From Pantoea deleyi (lineage in GTDB: Bacteria > Pseudomonadota > Gammaproteobacteria > Enterobacterales > Enterobacteriaceae): a DNA stretch of 64,000 nucleotides. A program made the position numbers and the translations under genes. The notes below the pieces were generated by a model. The model had not been told where the DNA came from. It saw only the letters and a program-made list of their open reading frames with translations, and ran no database searches. The stretch is from assembly GCF_022647325.1 (NCBI RefSeq), contig NZ_CP071405.1, positions 3,286,001 to 3,350,000 on the forward strand, given 5' to 3'. The first letter of the stretch is position 1, and each line of letters starts with the position of its first letter. This document shows positions 1 through 10,156 of this stretch, in pieces.

Positions 1-1569
1 GCGATTAAAGTTTCCGGCATTATGGGCGCGCGCAAGAGCGCCGAAGATCGGGCGCGTGACCTGCTCTATCCGGAACAGATTTATCAGGAATTTGAAGGCG
101 ACAGCGGCACCTGGTGGAACTTCGATCCGCGCGTGGAGTGGCTGATGGGCTATCTCACCAGCAACCGCAAAGAGAAAGTGCTGGTGATCTGCGCCAAGGC
201 CGCCACCGCGCTGCAGCTGGAGCAGGTACTGCGCGAGCGTGAAGGCATCCGGGCCGCCGTGTTCCACGAAGGTCTGTCGATCATCGAACGTGACCGTGCC
301 GCCGCCTGGTTCGCCTCCGAAGAGAATGGCGCGCAGGTGCTGCTCTGCTCCGAGATCGGCTCCGAAGGCCGTAACTTCCAGTTCGCCAGCCGTCTGGTGA
401 TGTTTGACCTGCCGTTTAACCCGGATCTGCTGGAGCAGCGTATCGGTCGTCTGGATCGTATCGGCCAGGCGCACGACATCCAGATTCTGGTGCCGTGGCT
501 GGAGCAGACCGCCCAGGCGGTGCTGCTGCGCTGGTATCACGAGGGGCTGGATGCGTTTGAACACACCTGCCCGACCGGCCGCACCATTTATGACAGCGTG
601 CATTCAGAGCTGATTGGCTATCTGGCCGCGCCGGAAAACAGCGAAGGTTTCGATACGTTTATCAGCGAGTGCCGTAAACAGCATGATGCGCTGAAAGCGC
701 AGCTGGAACAGGGTCGTGACCGTCTGCTGGAGCTGAACTCCAACGGCGGCGAATCGGCGCAGCTGCTGGCAAATGCCATCAGCGAGCAGGATAACGACAC
801 CGGTCTGGTTAACTTCGCACTCAACCTGTTTGATATCGTCGGTATCAATCAGGAAGATCGCAGCGATAACCTGATCGTCCTGACGCCGTCCGATCACATG
901 CTGGTGCCCGATTTCCCTGGTCTGCCGGAAGATGGCTGCACCATCACCTTTAACCGCGACCAGGCGCTGTCCCGCGAGGATACCCAGTTCATTACCTGGG
1001 AGCACCCGCTGATCCGCAACGGTCTGGACCTGATTCTCTCGGGCGATACGGGCAGCAGCGCGCTGTCGCTGCTGAAGAACAAGGCGCTGCCGGTCGGCAC
1101 GCTGCTGGTCGAGCTGATCTATGTCGTAGAGGCGCAGGCGCCGAAGCATCTGCAACTGACGCGCTTCCTGCCGCCAACGCCGATCCGTCTGCTGATGGAT
1201 ACCAAAGGCACTAATCTGGCGGACAAAGTGGAGTTCGAGAGCTTCAACCGTCAGCTCAACGCGGTGAACCGTCATACCGCCAGCAAACTGGTGAATGCGG
1301 TTCAGCAGGATGTGCATGCGATTCTGCTGCAGGGTGAAGAGAGCGTCGTCAGCGAAGCGCGTGCGTTGATTGACGCTGCGCGCACCGAGGCGAACGAGAA
1401 GCTGGGCGCTGAGCTCTCGCGTCTCAACGCTCTGAAAGCGGTGAACCCGAACATCCGTGAAGATGAAATCGAGGCGCTGGAAAGCAACCGCGAACAGGTG
1501 CTGGAAAGTCTCGATCAGGCTAACTGGCGTCTCGACGCGCTGCGCCTGATTGTCGTGACCCACCAGTAA
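1..1569 (+). CDS. rapA: RNA polymerase-associated ATPase RapA (C-terminal part, 5' end outside window)
   Basis: Swi2/Snf2-type ATPase that binds RNA polymerase core and promotes its recycling after termination. The frame is open from base 1, so this is the last 522 residues of a protein of about 968. The second helicase lobe is visible: the [19 protein letters not shown] segment near residue 60, [13 protein letters not shown] (motif V) near 120, and [11 protein letters not shown] (motif VI) near 146. The C-terminal RapA-specific region follows and ends RLIVVTHQ, as in E. coli. An internal ATG at 22 is not the start. An intrinsic terminator follows directly. Identification is very secure from sequence identity and from the rapA-rluA order. 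Confidence 0.97.
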   Translation, partial: AIKVSGIMGARKSAEDRARDLLYPEQIYQEFEGDSGTWWNFDPRVEWLMGYLTSNRKEKVLVICAKAATALQLEQVLREREGIRAAVFHEGLSIIERDRAAAWFASEENGAQVLLCSEIGSEGRNFQFASRLVMFDLPFNPDLLEQRIGRLDRIGQAHDIQILVPWLEQTAQAVLLRWYHEGLDAFEHTCPTGRTIYDSVHSELIGYLAAPENSEGFDTFISECRKQHDALKAQLEQGRDRLLELNSNGGESAQLLANAISEQDNDTGLVNFALNLFDIVGINQEDRSDNLIVLTPSDHMLVPDFPGLPEDGCTITFNRDQALSREDTQFITWEHPLIRNGLDLILSGDTGSSALSLLKNKALPVGTLLVELIYVVEAQAPKHLQLTRFLPPTPIRLLMDTKGTNLADKVEFESFNRQLNAVNRHTASKLVNAVQQDVHAILLQGEESVVSEARALIDAARTEANEKLGAELSRLNALKAVNPNIREDEIEALESNREQVLESLDQANWRLDALRLIVVTHQ

Positions 1570-1573
1570 GCTC

Positions 1574-1599
1574 AGGGGCCGCATGGCCCCTCTTTTTTT
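1574..1599 (+). terminator. Intrinsic terminator of rapA
   Basis: A 7-bp perfect stem AGGGGCC/GGCCCCT with loop GCAT is followed by seven T. It begins five bases after the rapA stop. The first possible ATG of the rluA frame (1583) lies in the loop of this hairpin, which argues against that start. Confidence 0.85.
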
Positions 1600-1609
1600 G
1601 GAAAGCCCC

Positions 1610-2263
1610 ATGGAACCTTACAATCCGCCGCGCGACCCCTGGCTGCACATCCTTTATCAGGATGCGCATATCATGGTGGTCAATAAACCCAGCGGTCTGC
1701 TCTCCGTCCCCGGCCGGTTATCCGAGCACAAAGATAGCGTGATGACGCGGATTCAGCGGGACTTCCCGCAGGCTGAATCGGTCCATCGGCTGGATATGGC
1801 GACCAGCGGCGTGCTGGTCGTCGCCCTGACCAAGGACGCCGAACGTGAACTGAAACGTCAGTTCCGCGAGCGCGAGCCAGCCAAAACCTACGTGGCCTGC
1901 ATCTGGGGACATCCGGAAAAGGAGGAGGGTCTGGTTGATCTGCCGCTGATCTGCGACTGGCCGAATCGTCCGAAGCAGATGGTCTGTTTTGAGAACGGGA
2001 AAGCCGCGCAGACGGCGTATCAGGTGCTGGAATACCGCGACGATAACAGCGCGCGCGTGTCGCTGAAGCCGATCACCGGTCGCTCGCACCAGCTGCGGGT
2101 GCATATGCTGGCACTGGGCCATCCGATTCTGGGGGATAACTTCTATGCCCATCCGGATGCCAGGGCGATGGCGTCCCGCCTGTTGCTGCATGCGGAGTCG
2201 CTGACTATCACCCATCCGGCGTTTGGCAATGCGATGACGTTTCGTCAGCCCGCCGACTTCTGA
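1610..2263 (+). CDS. rluA: Dual-specificity 23S rRNA/tRNA pseudouridine synthase RluA
   Basis: Makes pseudouridine at 23S rRNA position 746 and at position 32 of several tRNAs. The 217-residue protein has the family motif HRLDMATSG with the catalytic aspartate at about residue 62. It also has the GRSHQLRVHMLALGHPI motif near the C-terminus. The start at 1610 (MEPYNPPRDPW) matches the E. coli protein. The upstream in-frame ATG at 1583 sits inside the rapA terminator. The gene converges on djlA. Confidence 0.95.
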   Translation: MEPYNPPRDPWLHILYQDAHIMVVNKPSGLLSVPGRLSEHKDSVMTRIQRDFPQAESVHRLDMATSGVLVVALTKDAERELKRQFREREPAKTYVACIWGHPEKEEGLVDLPLICDWPNRPKQMVCFENGKAAQTAYQVLEYRDDNSARVSLKPITGRSHQLRVHMLALGHPILGDNFYAHPDARAMASRLLLHAESLTITHPAFGNAMTFRQPADF

Positions 2264-2326
2264 GACTCACGCCACGCCAGCGACGGCCGGCCTCCTCGGT
2301 GACAGAAGAGGCCAGGCCGCCGGGGA

Positions 2327-3136
2327 TTACTTGAAGCCTTTCTCTTTGCGAATCAGGTCGTACGCCGCCTGAATCTCCTGCGCTTTCTGCTTCGCCATCT
2401 CCATCATCTCGGGCGGTAAGCCTTTCGCCACCAGCTTGTCGGGATGATGCTCACTCATCAGCTTGCGATAGGCCCGCTTAATGGTGGTCGCGTCGTCACT
2501 GCGCTTTACGCCCAGCACGCTGCAGGCGTCATCCAGCGTCGGGCCGCGTTGCGCCTGCTGGAAACCGCCCGCGCTGTGCTGGCCGCCGCCAAACTGCTGG
2601 CCGCCTTCCATCATGCGCAGGAACTGATCGAACTGCGTGCGTGAAATCCCCAGCTCCTCGGCGATCACATAGAGCACCTGACGCTCATTGGGATGCAGCG
2701 AACCGTCGGCAAAGGCGGCCTGGATCTGGATCTCCAGAAACATCCGGATCAGGTCGAAGCGGCCAAAGCAGGCGCTGCGCAGTTCACGCAGTTTGCTGCG
2801 CAGCGGATAGTCCGCCTGTTTGCCTTCACGGAAGGCGCGCTGGGCGGCCGTGCGTGAGTCACCGTGCAGCTGCATCCGCTCCATGAGCAGCGACGCAATC
2901 TGAATATCGGCTTCGGTGACGCGCCCTTTTGACTTGGTCAGATGGCCCATCACCTGAAAGGTGGTGCTGAAAAACAGCGTCTGTCGGGTCTGATTGTTTG
3001 AGAAGTAAGCCTTGCCTTGCGCACCGCGTACTTTGTCAATCATATGGCCAATGATCAAACCGATCACAATACCCCAAAAGCCGGCGCCGGAAAGTAATCC
3101 CACCGCCAGACCCACAACTTTTCCCCAGTAGCGCAT
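2327..3136 (-). CDS. djlA: Membrane-anchored DnaJ-like co-chaperone DjlA
   Basis: Type III DnaJ homologue anchored in the inner membrane. It stimulates DnaK and is linked to capsule and envelope stress signalling. The 269-residue protein has one N-terminal transmembrane segment (residues about 8-30, glycine-rich as in the family), a central TerB-like helical domain, a Gly/Gln-rich linker ([14 protein letters not shown]), and a C-terminal J domain with HPD at about 231-233. Length agrees with E. coli (271). It converges with rluA. A possible GC-rich inverted repeat near 2289-2313 lies between them. It is divergent from lptD. Confidence 0.95.
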   Translation of the reverse strand: MRYWGKVVGLAVGLLSGAGFWGIVIGLIIGHMIDKVRGAQGKAYFSNNQTRQTLFFSTTFQVMGHLTKSKGRVTEADIQIASLLMERMQLHGDSRTAAQRAFREGKQADYPLRSKLRELRSACFGRFDLIRMFLEIQIQAAFADGSLHPNERQVLYVIAEELGISRTQFDQFLRMMEGGQQFGGGQHSAGGFQQAQRGPTLDDACSVLGVKRSDDATTIKRAYRKLMSEHHPDKLVAKGLPPEMMEMAKQKAQEIQAAYDLIRKEKGFK

Positions 3137-3318
3137 AAACTCCTCAATTCGCCATGCTTGCGGCTGAAAATTGCATTATCATACCTGTCATTTACCTCAG
3201 CGCCTAACAGCAACGCTGACAGACCAGGATTAACACTGGCGCAACGCCGGGCAGTAAGTTAGTCTCTGACCCGATTGTCGGCATGATGCCAGTTTTCATG
3301 GAATTCTCGATACCGCGT

Positions 3319-5685
3319 ATGAAAAAACATATACCTACCCTGCTGGCCACACTGATCGGCGCAGCCATTAGCCAGCAAGCCTTTGCCGACGATTTGATGT
3401 CGCAGTGTATGTTAGGCGTGCCGAGTTACAACCGCCCGCTGGTCAATGGCGATGCGAATCAGCTGCCTGTTACCATCAATTCCGACGCCGCCAAAGGGAA
3501 CTATCCCGACGACGCGGTGTTTACCGGCAACGTGAATATTGAGCAGGGCAACAGCCGCATGCAGGCCGATGAAGTGCAGCTTCATCAGCGTCAGCAGAAC
3601 GACCAGACCGCCCCGGTTCGCACCGTCGATGCGCTGGGTAATGTGCACTACGATGACAATCAGGTCATCCTGAAAGGTCCGAAAGCCTGGTCAAATCTCA
3701 ACACCAAAGATACCAACGTCTGGAATGGTCAGTATCAGATGGTGGATCGTCAGGGTCGCGGCACCGCCGACCAGATGAAGCTGCGCGGGGACAACCGCTA
3801 CACCATTCTGGAAAACGGCACCTTTACCTCCTGTCTGCCCGGCTCCAACAGCTGGAGTGTGGTGGGATCCGAGGTGATCCAGGATCGCGAAGAAGAAGTG
3901 GCCGAGATCTGGAACGCCCGCTTTAAGATCGGCTCCGTGCCGGTGTTCTACAGCCCCTATCTGCAGTTACCGATTGGCGATCGCCGCCGCTCCGGTTTCC
4001 TGATCCCGAATGCAAAATATGGCAGCAACAACGGCTTTGAGTTCATGCTGCCCTATTACTGGAACATCGCGCCGCAGGCCGATGCCACCATTACGCCGCA
4101 CTACATGAGTAAGCGCGGCATGCAGTTTGAGAACGAATTCCGTTATCTGACGACGCTGGGCGCGGGCCTGGTGGAATTTGACTACCTCGGCTCAGACAAA
4201 CAGTACGATAACGACAAAGCGATGCGCGGTATCGCCGAAGATGACAGCTCAAACCGCTGGCTCTTCTACTGGCGTCATGCCGGTGTCTATGACAAGAACT
4301 GGCGTTTCAATGCGGACTACACCAAGGTCAGCGATAAGTACTACTTCAACGATCTCGACTCGAAGTACTACAGCTCAACCGATAACTACGCCACGCAAAA
4401 ATTCAGCATCGGTTATGCGGACACCAACTGGGACGCCACGCTTTCCACCAAAGATTTCCAGGTGTTCGGCGATAACAGCAGCAATAACGTCTATCGCGCC
4501 ATGCCGCAGCTGGACGTCAATCTCTATCAGAACGACATCGGTCCGTTCGATGGCCGGATCTATGCGCAGGCGGTGAAATTCACCAACGTCAGCGACCGCT
4601 ATCCTGAAGCGACCCGCCTGCATATCGAGCCGACCCTGAACCTGCCGCTGTCAAACGGCTGGGCCAGCCTGGATACCGAAGCGAAATTACTGGCGACCCA
4701 CTATCAGCAGGATGATGTTGAGTACTACAACACCAACATCGATACCGATCGCAACAACCAGCTCAAAGAGTCCGTTAACCGTACGCTGCCGCAGTTTAAG
4801 GTTGATGGCCGGATGGTCTTTGATCGCGATATGAACTCGGCGGTGGGTTACACCCAGACGCTGGAGCCGCGGGTACAGTACCTCTATATCCCGTACCGCA
4901 ATCAGAGCAACATCTATCCGTACGACTCAACACTGCTGCAGACCGACTACACCGGCCTGTTCCGCGATCGTACTTACAGCGGCCTGGATCGCATCGCGTC
5001 TGCGAATGAAGTCGCGACCGGTGTCACTTCACGTATTTATGATACCGATCTGGTTGAACGTTTTAACGTTTCTGTGGGTCAAATCTACTCGTTTACCCCT
5101 TCTCGTACTGGTGTGAATCAAACCAGTAAAGAAGATGATACCGGCAGCCTGATCTGGGCTGGCGATACATACTGGAAAATCAGCGATCGCTGGGGCGTCC
5201 GGGGTGGTCTGCAGTATGACACCAAACTCGACAACGTCTCTCAGGGCAATACCGTCCTGGAATACCGTCGCGATGCCGACCGCATGGTGCAGCTGAGCTA
5301 TCGTTACAGCAGCCCGGAATATGTGGCCAGTGCGCTGAACAACAGTGCGCTGGTAACCAATCCTATCTATAAAAATGGGATTTCACAGGTCGGCACCACG
5401 GCCAGCTGGCCGATTGCGGATGCATGGTCTGTGGTAGGCGCTTACTACTACGATACCCGCAACACGCGTCCGGCATCGCAGCTGGTGGGCCTGCAGTACA
5501 GCTCATGCTGTTACGCGATCCGGGTCGGTTACGAGCGCAAAATTAACGGTTGGGAAAACAACGACAGTAAATATGACAACCAAATCTCATTCAACATTGA
5601 GCTGCGTGGTCTGAGTCCTAACTACGGCTTAGGCACCAACGATATGCTGCGTCAGGGCATTATTCCTTACCAGCCCGCTTTCTGA
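3319..5685 (+). CDS. lptD: LPS-assembly outer membrane protein LptD
   Basis: Outer membrane beta-barrel that, with LptE, inserts lipopolysaccharide into the outer leaflet. I chose the start at 3319 ([14 protein letters not shown]), which gives a clean signal peptide ending QQAFA and a length of 788 against 784 in E. coli. The upstream in-frame ATGs (3283, 3298) would add 7-12 unmatched residues. The four cysteines of the essential disulfide pattern are present: MSQCM near the mature N-terminus, TFTSC, and the adjacent pair SSCCY near the C-terminus. The N-terminal OstA/LptA-like jellyroll precedes the barrel. surA follows after 54 bases. Confidence 0.96.
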   Translation: MKKHIPTLLATLIGAAISQQAFADDLMSQCMLGVPSYNRPLVNGDANQLPVTINSDAAKGNYPDDAVFTGNVNIEQGNSRMQADEVQLHQRQQNDQTAPVRTVDALGNVHYDDNQVILKGPKAWSNLNTKDTNVWNGQYQMVDRQGRGTADQMKLRGDNRYTILENGTFTSCLPGSNSWSVVGSEVIQDREEEVAEIWNARFKIGSVPVFYSPYLQLPIGDRRRSGFLIPNAKYGSNNGFEFMLPYYWNIAPQADATITPHYMSKRGMQFENEFRYLTTLGAGLVEFDYLGSDKQYDNDKAMRGIAEDDSSNRWLFYWRHAGVYDKNWRFNADYTKVSDKYYFNDLDSKYYSSTDNYATQKFSIGYADTNWDATLSTKDFQVFGDNSSNNVYRAMPQLDVNLYQNDIGPFDGRIYAQAVKFTNVSDRYPEATRLHIEPTLNLPLSNGWASLDTEAKLLATHYQQDDVEYYNTNIDTDRNNQLKESVNRTLPQFKVDGRMVFDRDMNSAVGYTQTLEPRVQYLYIPYRNQSNIYPYDSTLLQTDYTGLFRDRTYSGLDRIASANEVATGVTSRIYDTDLVERFNVSVGQIYSFTPSRTGVNQTSKEDDTGSLIWAGDTYWKISDRWGVRGGLQYDTKLDNVSQGNTVLEYRRDADRMVQLSYRYSSPEYVASALNNSALVTNPIYKNGISQVGTTASWPIADAWSVVGAYYYDTRNTRPASQLVGLQYSSCCYAIRVGYERKINGWENNDSKYDNQISFNIELRGLSPNYGLGTNDMLRQGIIPYQPAF

Positions 5686-5739
5686 TGTTGTGATGTTTGA
5701 CAGGCAATCCCGCAGTGCGGAACCAACAATGGATAAAGT

Positions 5740-7035
5740 ATGAAGAACTGGAGAATGCTGATTCTTGGTGTGGCAATCAGTGCCAACACCGCGTTCGCAG
5801 CACCACAAGTCGTTGATAAAGTTGCTGCCGTAGTCAATAACGGCGTGGTTCTTGAGAGTGACGTGGACGGCATGATGAGCACCGTCAAATCTCAGGCCCG
5901 GCAGGCAAATCAGCAGCTGCCAGATGATAAAACGTTGCGCCATCAGATTCTGGAACGTCAGATCATGGACAACATCATCCTGCAGATGGGCGAGAAAGCG
6001 GGCGTTCAGATCAGCGACGAGCAGCTGGACCAGGCTATTCAGAACATTGCAGCACAGAACCGCATGAGCCTCGATCAGCTGCGCAGCCGTCTGGCCTATG
6101 ACGGCATGAACTACAGCGTCTATCGTGCGCAGATCCGCAAAGAGATGACGATTGCCGAAGTCCGCAACAACGAAGTACGGCGTCGCGTGACCATTCTGCC
6201 GCAGGAAGTGGATACGCTGGCTGCCCAGATTGGCTCTCAGAACAGCCAGGGCACCGAGCTGAACGTCAGCCACATTCTGCTGCCGCTGCCGGAAAACCCG
6301 ACGCAGCAGCAGGTTGATGAGCAGGAAACGCTGGCGAAACAGCTGGTGGGCGAACTGAAAAATGGCGCTGACTTCGGCAAGATGGCCGTGACCTACTCCG
6401 CCGACTCTCAGGCGCTGAAAGGCGGCAACATGGGCTGGGGCAAAATCGAAGAGTTGCCGACCCTGTTTGCTCAGGCGCTGGCAACGGCTAAAAAAGGCGA
6501 CATCGTCGGGCCGATCCGTTCCGGTGTGGGCTTCCACATCCTGAAGGTGAACGACCTGCGCGGCGAGAGCAAAAATGTCTCCGTCACCGAAGTGCATTCA
6601 CGTCATATCCTGCTGAAGCCCTCACCGATCCTCACTGACAGCCAGGCGCGCGCGCAGCTGGAGCAGATCGCTGCCGACATCCGCAGCGGGAAAACCACCT
6701 TTGCCGCCGCGGCCAAGCAGTACTCTGACGATCCGGGCTCGGCTAACCAGGGCGGCGATCTCGGCTGGACCTCACCGGAAGTCTTCGATCCGGCGTTCCG
6801 CGACGCGCTGCTGCGTCTGCAGAAAGGCCAGGTCAGTCAGCCTGTGCACTCCTCTTTCGGCTGGCATCTGATTCAGCTGCTGGATACCCGTCAGGTCGAT
6901 AAGACCGATGCGGCCCAGAAAGAGCGCGCATACCGCATGCTGTTCAACCGTAAGTTTGCGGAAGAAGCACAGACCTGGATGCAGGAACAGCGCGCCAGCG
7001 CCTACGTGAAGATTCTGGATGGCAATGCGCAGTAA
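5740..7035 (+). CDS. surA: Periplasmic chaperone and peptidyl-prolyl isomerase SurA
   Basis: Main periplasmic chaperone for outer-membrane porins and LptD. The 431-residue protein has a signal peptide cleaved after ANTAFA, an N-terminal chaperone domain, and two parvulin domains. These begin at [12 protein letters not shown] (about residue 174) and [11 protein letters not shown] (about 285), followed by a C-terminal helix. Length matches E. coli (428). It lies between its client lptD and pdxA, whose start overlaps the surA end by 17 bases, implying cotranscription. Confidence 0.96.
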   Translation: MKNWRMLILGVAISANTAFAAPQVVDKVAAVVNNGVVLESDVDGMMSTVKSQARQANQQLPDDKTLRHQILERQIMDNIILQMGEKAGVQISDEQLDQAIQNIAAQNRMSLDQLRSRLAYDGMNYSVYRAQIRKEMTIAEVRNNEVRRRVTILPQEVDTLAAQIGSQNSQGTELNVSHILLPLPENPTQQQVDEQETLAKQLVGELKNGADFGKMAVTYSADSQALKGGNMGWGKIEELPTLFAQALATAKKGDIVGPIRSGVGFHILKVNDLRGESKNVSVTEVHSRHILLKPSPILTDSQARAQLEQIAADIRSGKTTFAAAAKQYSDDPGSANQGGDLGWTSPEVFDPAFRDALLRLQKGQVSQPVHSSFGWHLIQLLDTRQVDKTDAAQKERAYRMLFNRKFAEEAQTWMQEQRASAYVKILDGNAQ

Positions 7036-8017
7036 TGCCCGTGTGGTGATCACGCCCGGCGAACCCGCCGGGATTGGTCCCGATCTTACCGTTCAGCTGG
7101 CTCAGCAGGCGTGGCCGGTTGAGCTGGTGGTGTGCGCCTCACCTGCCCTGCTACAGCAGCGTGCGGCGCAGCTCGGTCTGCCACTGACCCTGCGACCCTA
7201 TCAGCCTGGCGTGGCTGCCGAGCCACAGCAGGCCGGGTCGCTGACTATCCTGCCCGTCGAAACTGCCGAACCGGTGACGCCGGGCACGCTCTGCGTCGCG
7301 AACAGCGATTATGTGCTGACCACGCTGGCGCGCGCCTGTGACGGCTGCCTGTCCGGCGAATTTGCGGCGCTGATCACCGGCCCGGTCCACAAAGGCGTGA
7401 TCAACGATGCCGGTATCGCCTTCACCGGCCATACCGAGTTCTTCGCCGATCGCGCAGGCGGACATCGCGTGGTGATGATGCTGGCGACCGAAGCGCTGCG
7501 TGTCGCGCTGGCGACGACCCATCTGCCGCTGAAGGATGTCGCCGCGGCGGTAACGCGTGATTGCCTGCATGAGGTGATCACGATTCTGCATCGCGATCTG
7601 CAGCAGAAGTTTGCGATCGCCGAGCCACACATCTACGTCTGCGGTCTCAATCCCCACGCGGGCGAAGGCGGCCACATGGGCCGTGAAGAGATCGAGACGA
7701 TCACACCGGCACTGGATGAACTGCGTCAGCAGGGCATCAGACTGACCGGCCCGCTGCCTGCGGATACGCTGTTTCAGCCTAAATATCTGCAACATGCCGA
7801 TGCGGTTCTGGCGATGTATCACGACCAGGGCCTGCCGGTCCTGAAATTTCAGGGGTTTGGCCGGGCGGTAAATATCACCCTGGGCCTGCCCTTTATCCGG
7901 ACCTCCGTAGACCACGGCACCGCGCTTGAACTCGCCGGGCTGGGTCAGGCGGAACCGGGCAGCTTCATCACGGCGCTTAACCTCGCCATCACTATGATCA
8001 AGAGCAGTAATGAATAA
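7019..8017 (+). CDS. pdxA: 4-hydroxythreonine-4-phosphate dehydrogenase PdxA
   Basis: NAD-dependent step of the DXP-dependent pyridoxal phosphate pathway, oxidising 4-phosphohydroxy-L-threonine. Recognisable blocks are [14 protein letters not shown] at the N-terminus, [25 protein letters not shown] (metal-binding histidines) and [11 protein letters not shown]. The 332 residues compare with 329 in E. coli. ATGs at 7019 and 7025 are both possible. Both lie inside surA. The stop overlaps the rsmA start by 8 bases. Confidence 0.95.
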   Translation: MAMRSNARVVITPGEPAGIGPDLTVQLAQQAWPVELVVCASPALLQQRAAQLGLPLTLRPYQPGVAAEPQQAGSLTILPVETAEPVTPGTLCVANSDYVLTTLARACDGCLSGEFAALITGPVHKGVINDAGIAFTGHTEFFADRAGGHRVVMMLATEALRVALATTHLPLKDVAAAVTRDCLHEVITILHRDLQQKFAIAEPHIYVCGLNPHAGEGGHMGREEIETITPALDELRQQGIRLTGPLPADTLFQPKYLQHADAVLAMYHDQGLPVLKFQGFGRAVNITLGLPFIRTSVDHGTALELAGLGQAEPGSFITALNLAITMIKSSNE

Positions 8018-8831
8018 TCGCGTCCATCAGGGGCACTATGCCCGTAAACGTTTCGGGCAGAACTTCCTGAACGATCAGTACATTATCGACAGCATTGTCT
8101 CCGCTATCCATCCACAGCGCGATGAAGCGCTGGTTGAGATCGGTCCTGGCCTGGGTGCCCTGACCGAGCCGGTAGGCGAACGCCTCGATAGCTTAACGGT
8201 GGTCGAGCTGGACCGCGATCTCGCCGCGCGTCTGCAGACCCATCCGTTCCTTGGCCCGAAACTGACCATCTTCCAGCAGGATGCCATGACCTTCGACTTC
8301 GCCGCCCTGGCGCAGGAGCGAGGCCAGCCGCTGCGGGTATTTGGTAACCTGCCCTACAATATTTCGACCCCGCTGATGTTCCACCTTTTCAGCTATACTG
8401 GTTCGATCAAAGATATGCACTTCATGCTGCAGAAAGAGGTGGTTAACCGTCTGGTTGCCGGTCCGGGCAGTAAAGCCTATGGCCGCCTGACGGTGATGGC
8501 GCAATATTACTGCCAGGTGATCCCGGTGCTGGAAGTGCCGCCGCACGCCTTTACTCCGCCACCGAAAGTGGACTCTGCGGTGGTGCGTCTGGTACCTTTT
8601 GCCGAACCGCCTCATCCGGTCAGCGACGTGCGTATTCTGAGCCGCATTACCACCGAAGCCTTTGGTCAGCGCCGCAAAACGTTGCGAAACAGCCTGAACC
8701 ACATGGTGACGGCCGGTGCGCTGGAAGAGTTGTCCATCGATCCCGGTCTGCGCGCTGAAAATGTCTCAGTCGCGCAATATTGTCAGCTGGCCAACTGGCT
8801 GGCGAATCATCAGGGAAAATCGCAGGAGTAA
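8010..8831 (+). CDS. rsmA: 16S rRNA dimethyladenosine transferase RsmA (KsgA)
   Basis: Dimethylates the two adjacent adenines in helix 45 of 16S rRNA (A1518/A1519), a late small-subunit maturation check. Loss gives kasugamycin resistance. The 273-residue length is identical to E. coli. The SAM-binding motif [13 protein letters not shown] lies near residue 42 and the adenine methyltransferase motif NLPYNIS near 113. It starts inside pdxA, and apaG follows after 3 bases. Confidence 0.96.
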   Translation: MNNRVHQGHYARKRFGQNFLNDQYIIDSIVSAIHPQRDEALVEIGPGLGALTEPVGERLDSLTVVELDRDLAARLQTHPFLGPKLTIFQQDAMTFDFAALAQERGQPLRVFGNLPYNISTPLMFHLFSYTGSIKDMHFMLQKEVVNRLVAGPGSKAYGRLTVMAQYYCQVIPVLEVPPHAFTPPPKVDSAVVRLVPFAEPPHPVSDVRILSRITTEAFGQRRKTLRNSLNHMVTAGALEELSIDPGLRAENVSVAQYCQLANWLANHQGKSQE

Positions 8832-8834
8832 GTC

Positions 8835-9212
8835 ATGAGTGAAACGGCCCGCGTCTCCGTCCATGTGCAGAGCCAGTACGTCGCCTCCCAGTCCTCGCCG
8901 GATGAGGATCGCTACGTCTTCGCCTATACCATCACGATACGCAATCTGGGCCGTTCCGCTGTGCAACTGCTGGGGCGCTACTGGCTGATTACCAACGGTA
9001 ATGGCCGCGAAACGGAAGTTCAGGGTGAAGGCGTGGTCGGTGAACAGCCGCTTATCGCCGCAGGCAATGAGTTTCAGTACACCAGCGGTGCCGTGATTGA
9101 AACCCCGATGGGTACCATGCAGGGGCACTATGTGATGGTCGATGAGCAGGGTGAAACCTTTCACGTCGATATCCCGGTGTTCCGCCTCGCCGTTCAGACC
9201 CACATTCACTGA
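8835..9212 (+). CDS. apaG: ApaG domain protein (CorD)
   Basis: Small fibronectin-III-like protein of 125 residues whose precise role is unsettled. Mutations are linked to cobalt/magnesium handling, and eukaryotic homologues occur in F-box and polymerase-interacting proteins. The family core [19 protein letters not shown] and the C-terminal [22 protein letters not shown] are clear. It sits between rsmA (3-base gap) and apaH, as in all related enterobacteria. Confidence 0.94.
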   Translation: MSETARVSVHVQSQYVASQSSPDEDRYVFAYTITIRNLGRSAVQLLGRYWLITNGNGRETEVQGEGVVGEQPLIAAGNEFQYTSGAVIETPMGTMQGHYVMVDEQGETFHVDIPVFRLAVQTHIH

Positions 9213-9265
9213 TTCACACGCTTTTTGCCCGCCGGGCCGGGCACCTTCCCGATGGATAAAACGTT

Positions 9266-10123
9266 ATGAGCACATACCTGATTGGCGACGTTCATGGTTG
9301 CTACGACGAATTACGTGCATTGCTGCAACAGGTCGATTTCAACCCTGAGCAGGATACCCTGTGGCTGACCGGCGACCTGGTCGCGCGCGGCCCCGGCTCG
9401 CTGGAGGTTCTGCGCTACGTAAAATCGCTGGGCGACGCGGTGCGTCTGGTGCTGGGTAATCACGACCTGCATCTGCTGGCGGTCTACGCCGGGATCAGCC
9501 GCAACAAGCCCAAAGATCGTCTGACGCCGCTGCTGGAAGCGGAGGATGCCGACGAGCTGATTAACTGGCTGCGTCGTCAGCCCCTGCTGCAGGTGGATGA
9601 TGAGAAGAAACTGGTGATGGGCCATGCCGGTGTCACGCCGCAGTGGGATATCGAAACCGCGAAAAAGTGCGCGCGTGAGGTCGAAGCGGTGCTTGCCAGC
9701 GACAGCTATCCGCTGTTCCTGGATGCCATGTATGGCGACATGCCGAATAACTGGAGTGAAGACCTGACCGGGCTGGCCCGTCTGCGCTTCAGCACCAACG
9801 CCCTGACCCGTATGCGTTACTGCTTCCCGAACGGTCAGCTGGATATGATCTGCAAAGATGCGCCGGAGTCGGCGCTTCCACCGCTGAAACCCTGGTTTAC
9901 CCTTGAGGGGCCGGTCGCACGCGACTACACCATCATCTTTGGTCACTGGGCGTCGCTGGAAGGCAAAGGCACGCCTGAAGGAATTATCGGTCTGGACACC
10001 GGCTGCTGCTGGGGCGGAACGCTGACCCTGCTGCACTGGGAAACGCAGCGCTATGTGGTGCAGCCCTCCAACCGCGAAAAAGCGCTGAATGCCAGCGACA
10101 GCCTGGCCCCGCCTGCGCTGTAA
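9266..10123 (+). CDS. apaH: Symmetrical Ap4A hydrolase ApaH
   Basis: Metallophosphoesterase that cuts diadenosine tetraphosphate symmetrically into two ADP and removes Np4A caps from RNA. The 285-residue protein has the three phosphoesterase metal-binding blocks: [10 protein letters not shown] (about residue 7), [10 protein letters not shown] and GNHDLHLLA. Length fits E. coli (280). It is the last gene of the lptD-surA-pdxA-rsmA-apaG-apaH run and ends just before a strong hairpin shared with the convergent phoX. Confidence 0.95.
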   Translation: MSTYLIGDVHGCYDELRALLQQVDFNPEQDTLWLTGDLVARGPGSLEVLRYVKSLGDAVRLVLGNHDLHLLAVYAGISRNKPKDRLTPLLEAEDADELINWLRRQPLLQVDDEKKLVMGHAGVTPQWDIETAKKCAREVEAVLASDSYPLFLDAMYGDMPNNWSEDLTGLARLRFSTNALTRMRYCFPNGQLDMICKDAPESALPPLKPWFTLEGPVARDYTIIFGHWASLEGKGTPEGIIGLDTGCCWGGTLTLLHWETQRYVVQPSNREKALNASDSLAPPAL

Positions 10124-10127
10124 CGAT

Positions 10128-10151
10128 CATGCTGGCCGTCAGGCCAGCATG
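10128..10151. terminator. Hairpin between convergent apaH and phoX
   Basis: A perfect 10-bp stem (CATGCTGGCC/GGCCAGCATG) with loop GTCA starts four bases after the apaH stop and ends five bases before the phoX stop. There is no long T tract on either side, so termination is probable but may be imperfect. Confidence 0.6.
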
Positions 10152-10156
10152 TGGTC

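Noticed and set aside
1583..1609. Longer start for rluA
   Set aside because: The ATG at 1583 lies in the loop of the rapA terminator and adds nine residues absent from homologues.
604..1611. 335-codon open frame antisense to rapA
   Set aside because: Long antisense frames are common in GC-rich enterobacterial genes. It has no recognisable domain, and the sense strand is certainly rapA.
3137..3318. Sigma-E promoter for lptD
   Set aside because: lptD is sigma-E controlled in E. coli, but I could not find a clear GGAACTT/TCTGA pair at the right spacing here. TCTGA occurs but without a matching -35.
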